43,183 nt of DNA from a virus, in IMG/VR virus record IMGVR_UViG_3300047551_003045, positions 1 through 43,183 of that record; one strand, 5' to 3'. Below, piece by piece: positions 1 through 10,200 of the stretch. Positions within the stretch are counted from its first letter, which is position 1. Each line of letters starts with the position of its first letter. The position numbers and the translations under genes are program-made. The notes beneath the pieces were generated by a model. That model searched no databases. It saw nothing but the letters and a program-made list of their open reading frames with translations, and was not told the origin of the DNA.

Positions 1-2
1 AA

Positions 3-1139
3 ATTCGAGTGTTTTGGATGGAAACAATGCTCCCACATCTTGAGCCAATTGCTCGAGCACTTGATGAATTAGATGATAAAAATTATGTTGACTTTGATAC
101 AAGCGAAGTTCCGATTCTTCAACTATACAAGCAAGAGCGAGATAGATATTTGCTTACAGAATTCCAAGCTGGATTAATAAGTGGAAACGAGTATCGCATC
201 GGCTCTTCAAGAAAAGAAGTCGAATCAGACCTTGCTGATTCATTGCTTGCAAATCCGAATTTGATACCAATAGCAAATACTAAAAAGAAGATGGATGAAA
301 ATGCGGCACAAATTCCCGGCCAGCCAGGGATGCCACCAATACCTGGGGCTCCAGGTGGGGCAATGCCAGGTATGCCACCAGGAGTACCGCCAGTTTCTCC
401 TGCTGCAAATATACCGCTTGACCCAAACACAATGCAGGGCGCTATTGCTGAAGCGGCACAGACAGGAGAGCTTGCGCAGTCAACAATGCCAGCAGAGGCG
501 ACTCAGCAACAGGCCCCAGAGACAACGACAACTCCAGTTCCAGCTGGAGCATTGTCGGCATTTGATAATGCCGAAATGGAATACAAGTCTGCTGAAGAAT
601 CATACGAAGAAAAAGTTGAGATGGCAGTTGAGCGGTGGGCAGAAATTCTTTCACGCGGTCTTGAAAGAATTATTGAACGTCAGCAGCGTGTCGTTCTAGA
701 AAAATCCGGTGGTGCAAAATCAAAGAAGGCACTAATGGCTGGCACTCTGGATATTGATGCAATTATGTCTATCGAGACATGGGATAGACAGTTCGACGAA
801 GACCTTAAACCCGTTATATCCGCAATCATCAATGATTCAATTGAGATGCGCAAGGAGAAGATGCAGAAAAATGGAGTCATGGTGAAATCGCTTGCACCAA
901 TTGATTTCATCAAAGCTGTTGATTCACATATCGCAAAAATCAAAGAACTTAACCGAAAAGTTCTTGGGGATATCAGCGACACAATGATTAAATCGTTCAA
1001 GCACCAAAACGAAGAGCAAAGATTTACGGCTTTCCGCCAAGAAATAATTGAAATGTATGCAAACATTCTCGCAAAAGAACAAGTAGAAATCGCTGAAGAG
1101 CAGACAAGAAATATCTGGAACTACGGACAGACGTACTAG
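3..1139 (+). CDS. Phage portal protein, HK97-like family, C-terminal part (5' end outside window)
   Basis: The frame is already open at the first base, so the gene begins upstream; the GTG at 9 is just an internal Val codon. The first 90 residues match the end of HK97-family portals: a VFWMETMLPHLEPI helix, a YVDFDTSEVPIL strand and the EFQAGLISGNEYR turn, which corresponds to the conserved 'G.is.NE.R' motif of the family. Portals form the dodecameric ring through which DNA enters and leaves the head. About residues 98-135 form a Pro/Gly-rich, collagen-like tract (repeats such as GQPGMP, PIPGAP, GVPPVSP). The last 180 residues are a mainly helical, charged extension that is not part of a minimal portal. 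The gene is followed by the prohead protease polyprotein, the usual portal-protease order. Family call is good; the role of the extension is unknown. Confidence 0.8.
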   Translation: MRVFWMETMLPHLEPIARALDELDDKNYVDFDTSEVPILQLYKQERDRYLLTEFQAGLISGNEYRIGSSRKEVESDLADSLLANPNLIPIANTKKKMDENAAQIPGQPGMPPIPGAPGGAMPGMPPGVPPVSPAANIPLDPNTMQGAIAEAAQTGELAQSTMPAEATQQQAPETTTTPVPAGALSAFDNAEMEYKSAEESYEEKVEMAVERWAEILSRGLERIIERQQRVVLEKSGGAKSKKALMAGTLDIDAIMSIETWDRQFDEDLKPVISAIINDSIEMRKEKMQKNGVMVKSLAPIDFIKAVDSHIAKIKELNRKVLGDISDTMIKSFKHQNEEQRFTAFRQEIIEMYANILAKEQVEIAEEQTRNIWNYGQTY

Positions 1140-1190
1140 TTTTTCAATTTCACTAAATTGTTTCTTTAAATTAACAAGAATCCTCGATAC

Positions 1191-1220
1191 TTGCACTACA
1201 GATTTATCTTCTCGTTTAAT
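1191..1220 (+). promoter_or_regulatory. Possible sigma-70-type promoter upstream of the protease polyprotein
   Basis: The 109-base gap between the portal and the polyprotein is A+T-rich and contains TTGCAC (1191-1196) and TTTAAT (1215-1220), 18 bases apart. The ribosome binding site AAAGGA lies at 1237-1242, six bases before the ATG. The -10 match is modest, so this is only a candidate; read-through from the portal is equally possible. Confidence 0.3.
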
Positions 1221-1248
1221 ATCTAATAGTCGGTGCAAAGGACTTTAG

Positions 1249-4200
1249 ATGCCAAATAACGATTTCGAATACAAATCAAGCGTGTTTGGCCAAACCCTAC
1301 AAAAGGGCGTGGCATCAAGTATTGATGAAATGCAGGGAATCGTTGAGTGTTTTGTTGCTGGAATCGGAAATAGGGACTCTGTTGGCGACATTGTTGCAAC
1401 TGGGGCGTTCACTAAGAGCCTCCAGCGCCGTAAGCCTCGAGTCGTTTGGGGCCACAACTGGAACGACCCAATCGGCAAAGTATTAGAAATATACGAAGTC
1501 CCAACAACAGACCCACGTCTGCCAATGAAGATGAAAATGGCCGGCATAGGTGGGCTATTTGCAAAAGTACAATTTAATCTTCAATCAGAAAAGGGACGCG
1601 AAGCATTTGCAAGTGTTGCGTTTTTCGGTGAAGAACAAGAGTGGTCAATCGGTTATAAAACGCTCAGGGCTCAATATGACCAGAAATCACAAGCGAATGT
1701 TATTTATGAACTCGAACTATACGAAGTATCCCCAGTTCTGCACGGAGCGAATCAGCTAACTGGAACAATCTCAGTCAAGTCAGACGAGCAGTACCAGCAA
1801 GATGGTGCAGTTGCGATGATGGATGACGAAAAGCCAAATAAATTTGAAATGGAAAAACAACTTGGCGCAATACTTGGCTCCAAAGTATCCCTACTAGATG
1901 TTGGTAATGACGAAGTCACATTCGCTCGTCGTGGAGATGACGGCGCAGTAAAGCGCTATAAGTGTGGCTGGAATCATTCAAACGGCAGATATATGTTCGG
2001 AGCCCCAGAGCCAGTTGCAGCACCAATGCCTAGAGTTGCAATTCCCGAGCCACAGCCAATGATGCAGATGCCACCGAATGACCCACGCAGAATAGTTCGC
2101 CCTCAGCAAATGCCGTCAATGCCAGTTGCCGTAAAGCCGGGAATGGACGGTGTTGTCGTAGTTCCGCTTCCGGCGGTTTCATATGATGAGCAAACAGAAA
2201 AACCGAAAGCAAAACCACTAGATAAAGAGGAAGCAGACCTACGCGATGCGCTTCTAAAAATAGTTAAGCGCCACGGCAAATTCAACGAAGATAGTAAAGG
2301 TGTTTGGGCCGGATACACGCCAGCTGCCGAAAATGAAATTTCCAATATCGGTGTCAAGTGCTCAAATTGTGTCTTCTACCAGGGTGAAGGAAAATGCCAA
2401 ATCATCGATGTCAAGGCAGAAGATGATGGCAGATGCAGATTCGCCGTCATCCCTCCCGGTGTTGTTGGTGGTGATGCAATAGACAAGAAGGAGTATGAAC
2501 TTCTATCCGATGCAGAAGCTGAGGAATACATTGAGGACCTAGAAGTTAAATACCCCGGTGAATTCGTTCTTTCGATGCTCAGAGGGGCAGTTGGCAAGCG
2601 CAAAAAGAAGCGCGTAAAATTCAAGTCACTTTCGGAATTTGACCCTAATCAATATGAGTCTGGAATAGCAAATGAATCATTTTGCATACCAGTACATCCG
2701 CGTGATGCATTCATGGTTAAGCAGCACCTTGACCCAATTTTTGATTACTACATGGCGGAAACCGAAGTAGATATTGACGGAATAATTATTAAGTCTGGAA
2801 TTGACCTCGACCTCGTTGGGGCAATTGATACGGCTTTAGAAAATTTAAAAAAAAAATTCCTAGATGACTCTGACACTGAGGTAAAAGCTCTTGGTAGAAG
2901 AATCGGAAGTTACTTTGGCAGTCGCCTAATCGACAGACCAAATATTCGCAATATTGATACACGCCCTGGTGATAGGCGTCGCCGTGGATTTGATATTAAT
3001 GTTCCCACAGGTGGAATTCCTGGTTTCCGCGACCCTACGGGAAGTGACTTTGACCCAGACCGCGACGGTTGGGTGGATGAAGGAACAACACGCCCTCGAT
3101 TCATCGGGGTTCCTGACGCGAATCTTCCAAACACGGAACGCAGAGCACCAAAACGAGAAGAGAGAACTCCAACAACACGAAGAAGAATGGCGTCTGGCCT
3201 TAATACCTCTCGACATGGATATGGCAAAGACAACGAATCGCGTTATGGAATTTCTAGCGATGAAAAAGCAAAGAGAGAGGCCTTTGATTCGCTTGCGCAG
3301 TCGTGGATAGACAGGGGAAACGGTTGGGTATCTGTTCCAAGATATAACAATGATAATAACCGCTCACCAGAATTTTTACGCGGTCGCGAGCTTGGCTATA
3401 ACCAATCACGGCATGTATGGACTGGCAAGGGCGTTAAAAAGCAGCCAGCAAAATTCAACGAGAAGGCAAAAAGTTCATCTGCATATAACGAGTGGTACTA
3501 CGACTATGTCCGCTCAATGTCGATGTATCTAAGTGGAATTGAGCAGCTTCCAGATAAAGAAAAGAAAAACGACAGTGATTTTTACGACGGTATTGATAAT
3601 GCAATACGTGCAGATGTGTACTCAAAGCGACCAGATACAAATACTTGGGGGGAAAACGAAAAAGACGCATTATCAAGATGGTTGAACGCCTATGGGTTTA
3701 GCGACAGCAGCTCATCTAAGCCGGAAAAAAGACTTTCATCTGGAAAGCTTCCCGGCCTTGATGAGGACTTTGACCCAGATAATCCGTACGGAGAAGAAAA
3801 TGTCCCATATGACGAAAACTCAATGGACCTATATGACCGAATCATTAGGGACTTCCTTGGAACGGAACCGGAGCGTCCAAAAGTTACAAAAATCCCCGCG
3901 CCTGAGAAAAAGCCAGAAGACTATACGGATAGGGATATTTATGAAGAGAGAATGGCTGGCGCGTCCCTCGAACAGATGGCAGAAAAACTTGGAACTACGC
4001 GTGTCGAGATACGCCGTGCCGAGCAAAGACATATGGCCGAAATGCGGCGCTCGCGCACAGAAAATGCTGCTGCGTCTACGGAGAAAAAACTATCTAGCGG
4101 ATTCGAGGCTTTCCTAAATAAACCAGAGAATCAACGAACAGCCAAAGAACGGCTGATGTATGAGGGCCCTCTATACAAATATCGAGATGGACAAATTCTT

Positions 4201-7200
4201 TCATCTGGAAAAGTTGAAGACCAGGAAAAGAATGACGCAAATATTCAGGATATGTATACGAAGATGGGCGAGGCAATTATCGCTTCCCTTCAGGAGATAA
4301 TTGATAATCCGGAAAAACGCGGCAAGTGGGACTTGCCATGGAGAACACCAGAATTCTACGGTCGTAATCCAACAAGAAAGAACAGAATTTACCAAGGCAT
4401 GAACCAGTTGATGCTGTCACATGCTGCATCAAAACGCGACTACAAGACAAACAGGTGGGCCGGAATAACTCAGTGGAGAGAGTTAAAGAAGGGCGTAAAG
4501 CTAAAGAAGGGTGAAGTCGGCGTAAATATTCTTGTTCCATATGATATGCGTGATTCAAATGGCGTCTATATTGGAAAAGGTTTCAAGATTGAAACAGTTT
4601 ATAACGCAGACCAAATGGAAGGCCTGCCAGATTGGGTATACAAGGTTGATGAAGTTGCACAACTCTCAGATGCCGAACGCCTCGCAGATATCGAAAATGT
4701 TGTAAAAGAAATTGGACCAAAATACAGAGAACAGGGCTTCCGCGCTTTTTATTCTCCGGCTGATGACACAATTACAATCCCACCATTTGCCGCCTTCAAG
4801 GACCCGACGGCATTTTATGCAACTATGTTGCATGAAATTATCCACTGGACTGGTTCGCCTGGCAGACTAAATAGAGATAAAAGCGGAAATAGATTTGGCA
4901 ATGAAGGCTATGCATTCGAGGAACTCATTGCGGAAATAGGTTCATCATTTGCAATGGGATTCCTTGGCCTTGAGCCAGAAATACGTGATGACCATATTCA
5001 GTACCTTGCGTCATGGTTGCAGGTTCTCAAGAATGACCCAGGTCAAATAAGAAAAGCGCTTGAGCAGTCGCAGCAGGCTGTTGACTACATCATGAATAAG
5101 TCTGCAACACTTCGTAGACGTGCTGGAGTGCCAGATAACGAAAGAAAGGGCAAAGAGGACTACACGATTGAGGTCCCAATCATTGGAAAAATAACTATTC
5201 CAATTATTAAGCCGAAGAGACCAAAAGAGGGCGATGTCCCGGTCGAACAACCAAAACCAAAGGCGCGTATACGTGTTCGTGGTAGCGGTCCTGGAGCAGT
5301 AAAAACAATTTTAGAAGACTATGAAAATAATCGTCTGTCAAGCGGAATATCTGGATTTGTAATTAAAGACGAAGAGGGGAATTACTACAACCAAATAAAC
5401 CAAAGACTGTCATCTGGTCGTGGTCCAATAGTTGGCGCAAAAGACCCAAATCGAAAAATAGAGAGAACCGAAGGCTCCTTCATGGAGAAGTTCGGAATGA
5501 AATTTGAGCCGACAGATGAACAAAAAGATGTAATGGATGCCGTGGCGCATCTGACAAATAATGAAGAAGGTGGATTGGTTGCTGTTCGAGCTGGGGCTGG
5601 TACTGGTAAAACAACAACTGTCGAACAGTCGGTCATACGAATGGCTAAGGAATCACCCAAATCGAAGTATTACTACATAACTTTTAACAGAAAAAATGCT
5701 GCAGAGGCTCAGAGGAGAATGCCCGATAATACGGGCAGTTCATCCATTAACCAGCTCGCGTATTGGTCGTTGCTCCTTGAGGATAGAGACGCAATTACCC
5801 CGGAGTACAAGGAAAAATTGCGCAAAATTGGAGTTGGACCTGGTGACGAATTTTATGCGGCAGCAAATCCAAAATCAAAAAGAAAGACAGAAGCAGTTGG
5901 ATTTGGTGGCAAAACTGTAGATACAACAGGAAAGAAAAAAGTTGGATTTAGAACGCTTGGATACGTTTCATTTGAAACACAAAGCGGTGGAAAAGACGTA
6001 TCAAAACACTATGACCTCAAAAAACTATATCCAGAAGGAATTACTCACGAAAATGTAAAGCTAGATGACGTTGATTTCGGACTCGTTCTAATTAACGCTC
6101 TTACTAGATACTCACAAAGTGAAGATGATGTTCTTTCAGAAAAACATTTTAAACTACGCCCGCATGAGATAAAAAGAAATGCACAGGGTGGAGTCGACCC
6201 AGCAGAAACAGATTTCAAAGAAATACCAAAAGAATGGGTTGATTTCGCAACAAAAATGTGGGCCGACATTATGGACCCAGAATCAAATGTTCTACCAAAC
6301 TTTGACCAGCAGGTAAAAATTTGGGCCCTGCAACGTCCAAACCTAAGAACAGATGCCGGAATGGTTGGTCATGGAACACGTAAGGTTAAAGATGCACGTT
6401 CTCAGGACAAGAACCTCGAGGTTGGTTCAATTGTGCAAATTGACGGAGAAGATTTTGTTTATACGGGCGGTGGACGCGGTGCCCTGAGAAGAAGATACGC
6501 AACAGAAGAAAATCCGTTAAATGTATTCTTTTTCGACGAAGCTCAAGACGTAAACCCAGTTCTTCTAAAAGTCATTGAAGATAATATTCGTGACAATAAT
6601 CTAGCGACAGTGATGGTTGGAGACCCACGACAATCAATTTATGGATTCCGTGGTTCGACTGACTCGTTCGCAAAACTCGACCCAGATTTTAATTTAACAC
6701 TTACTGATTCATTTAGGTACGGAAAAACAACAGCATTTATTGGAAACCTAATTCTAGGAAGAGGTAATGCTGCCGATAGGGAAAATGGCGTACCGGATGT
6801 AGCAGCGAATTACCAATTATTTGGACGACTACAAGATGTTGTTAGGGCAGACTTTAATCTCGGCACGCTGTCTGGTGCACAATTGGCAAAGAAACTTGAC
6901 TCAATTGAAAAGAAATACGGAATTACAGGTCCTAATGGACAAAAACTTGCCGACATGCCCGAAAAAGAAAGAAATGACCTACTAACAAAAGTCGTCAGCT
7001 ATCTAGCTCCCGAGCGTGAAGGAATTCTATATCGACAGATACCTGCCGATGCAGATGGAACATGGGCATTTATTTCTTACTCAAATAGAAACACGCTCGA
7101 GGAGGCACTGCAGTTCCTATCGCAACACCAAGATAAGACCATTGGCCTACCGGCAGAAAAATACAAAGATATGGTTGAATTCTTGCGTCATTTACTGTGG

Positions 7201-10200
7201 GTTAAAAGACCTACTGGAACACGACCAAGAGAGTCAAAGATTATAGGCAACGTATGGGATGCCGCAGAAATAAATAAACGTGCTAGCCAAAAATCGTCAT
7301 ACGGCCAATTGGCATCAATGATGAAACTTCTTCGGGTGAGAGATGCAAACGGTAATCAGCTTTCCGAAATTGACTGGCTGAACCGTTTGCTTGGTCGAAA
7401 GGACCCAAAGACTGGAGAAATACTAGAACGAGCAAGAATTCGCCCACTTGAAGAGCCGATTGACGTTGACCCATTCAAGAATATAGATGGGACATCATCA
7501 ATTGTTTCTGGTGCAGAGCTAAAGATGCTTGGCGCGCTCAAGGCCGGTAAGGGTGGCGGCGGAAAAGTTGGTGGCTACAAGCTCAATAGAGATAAAAGAT
7601 TTAATATCGTTCCGAACCCATCAGGGCAATCTCCAAGCAGAGAAATATTCTGGAAACTTGATACAGAGGGTCTAAAAGATGGGGAATCATGGGAGAACGG
7701 TGTAATTATTTCTGGAGAAGGAATAATTGACTCGTATGAGTTTAAAGATGCTGCTGGAAAAATTCAGCGTACTGGGGATAAAAACGGTGAAAAGCCTATA
7801 GCCCGTCGCAGACTTGAGACATTTATAAATGACCTTGGCTTGGGTGACAAAATCACAATCGCCCCAAAGTATGTTCCAAGAAAAGCTGGTTCTTCTAATG
7901 CGCCATCATATGACGCAATACGCATAAAGGGCTCCACCCCAGATGAAACTGGGACCCTTCTCAGTCTTGTTGGTAAATTCATAACAGATACAACCAATGA
8001 CCCAGAGGTTGACGCCTCATTCCTTACTACACACGCAGCAAAAGGTCTTGAGTTCGACAACGTAATACTTGGCAACGACTTCTTCCAGCCAGAATTTGAT
8101 AATGCCGGAAATGTTGTTACAGATATCGATAGGGAAATGGAAAATCTCATATACGTTGCGGCAACACGAGCAAAGAGAAGAATCCAGATGTCAGATGCGA
8201 CGGCATGGATTATTGATAGAAAGAAAAATAAGCGTGGGTTCGAGTTTGTCGAAAAGAATCTAAGCGCCGAACAGCAAGCGCCATCAGGATTCTGGAATCC
8301 ATTCGATGAATCAGCAGAACAGGTATATCCAGACGGCGCACGTGAACTTGCAAGCGGTAGGGCGTTAAGCGTAAGCGCGCCAGCAAAAGCAACGAGAAAA
8401 CTTGGCAATGCCCCAGAGGGAAGAGGGACAAACCGCCAAGAACGTAGGCAGAGGCTGCGTAGTGGCGCAACTCCGAATACTGACGGATTCGCATTTCTTG
8501 ATGAAGACACGATGAAACAGGATTTGCAAAAATTCGCAACTGGAAACTTTAATAATAGACCAGTTGATAGACATATTGGTCCTGACTACAAGAGATTTAC
8601 GCCAGACCCAATTGAGCTGGAAGAGCGTCGTAAGCATGAGGCATTGATTGAGCGCTGGGGCAAAGAGGGTCTTGGGTGGCAAACTGCCGGATGGACACAG
8701 GCAGACAAGTACAAGTCGCCCGACTATTTGCGTGGTCGTGAGCTTGGAATAAATCAAGCACGAGTTAAATGGCTTGGAGATGCCCAAGAGCGACCACGTG
8801 ACTTTAACGAAAAACAAAAAGCAAGTGCGACATATAGAAGCTGGTTCTACTCCTATGTTCGACAACTTGGCACATATCTTGATGCAAACCGTCGTGAAGA
8901 TGATAAATACTGGGAGGGCGTTGAGGATGGTGCCCGCCAGTCAATAGCAACACACATGCCAATGACCGATACATGGATGCGGGAAGATGTTGACAACATG
9001 GTCGATTGGATGAGGCAATATGGCTTTGGCCCAAGCGGAGAAAAAATTAAAAAAGAGACTGTTAAGCCACAAAGACTTCTTTCTTCCGGAGCGGTAAGGG
9101 CAAGACCAACAGCAAGCGGAATGCCAGCTAAGCGCGAACGAAGAATGGCAAGCGGAGCTGTTTATTCACAAAACGTAAGCGCAACAAATCTTGCAGCAAT
9201 TCGTGGCTCTAAGTCTGGCAGTGATTATGAATTTGCTAGAAGATTCTGGGATGGTTTCCGTAAGCGGGGAATCACACTTGACACGTCGAGCAAGGCCCCA
9301 TCAGCACAGGAACGAAGAAGGCAAATTAATGCCGGTCTCGATAAGGTATCTGGGGCAATGAGGAATAGGCCAGAAATTAAAATTGGCAGTGTTTCCCAAA
9401 ATGCACGATTAGATAATCCAGACTCAACAACATGGATGCTCCCTGTTTCCAAGCTGCGTGAATCAATAAGAATTCCAACTGAATTCGATGTGGCAAGAAA
9501 TCCAGACAATACGGTAAGAGATGTAAATTGGACAAAGTCTGAGCCAATCAGCATCTCTGATTTGGCAAAGATAATGAACCTATCGCCGCAAGATAAGAAA
9601 AAATTAACTAGCGACGATGCCGGAATATCTCACGACTCTGTTAGGTACCTAATTGCGGAACTTGGTAACCAGCCAGAATTTGCTGGTTGGAGACTATTTT
9701 CACCAGTAACAGATGATGAACCAGGAAATGCAAGAATGTCGCAGGCACAAAGATTTGCTGAAAATCTTGGTAGAGCAAATATGCGGGATAGATTTATTAT
9801 CGAAGCATTTGGGAAAGACGCGTATCCATTTTGGTACGACGGTTCAGAAAAAGAAATAATAGACGCAGACGAATATTCGTCTCTTGGAGAAGTTGACCCA
9901 GCGGCAAAGTTTAATGCTGTTGGTCGTTTTTCAAGAAACCCAGATGATGCCTCAGGTGAAGCAATGGCTGAATCCGACTTAATTTACGAGGGAATGCCAG
10001 ATGTGTCAACTCGCAGGGCTGAGGAAATTGCGAAAACCGAGGAAGCACCACAAATAACCGACAAAACAAGTAGAAAAGACTTTGAATTAAAGAAATTGCT
10101 AGACCATCTTGGACTCTCCGAGGACGAGCGCGGTATGCAGGAATTGAATACGAGACTACAAAAAGCATTTGGCGTTCAAGATAGCGACTTATTTAATCCT

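Larger units (their letters stand above)
3181..9156 (+). repeat. Dispersed (R/K)(L/M)(S/A)SG pentapeptide motif, putative processing sites
   Basis: Codons for the motif occur at 3184-3198 (RMASG), 3730-3744 (RLSSG), 4087-4101 (KLSSG), 4195-4209 (ILSSG), 5332-5346 (RLSSG), 5404-5418 (RLSSG), 8452-8466 (RLRSG), 9073-9090 (RLLSSG) and 9142-9156 (RMASG). Weaker forms are ELASG at 8344-8358 and PTASG near 9106-9120. The codons differ between copies (tca tct gga, tct agc gga, tca agc ggt and others), so the peptide rather than the DNA is conserved. They lie between recognisable domains and never inside the catalytic cores. Confidence 0.7.

Noticed and set aside
1140-1248. Terminator after the portal gene
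   Set aside because: The gap is A+T-rich but has no stem followed by a T-run.
7764-8510. 248-residue minus-strand frame inside the helicase module
   Set aside because: Antisense to helicase motifs V and VI; composition is typical of a shadow frame.
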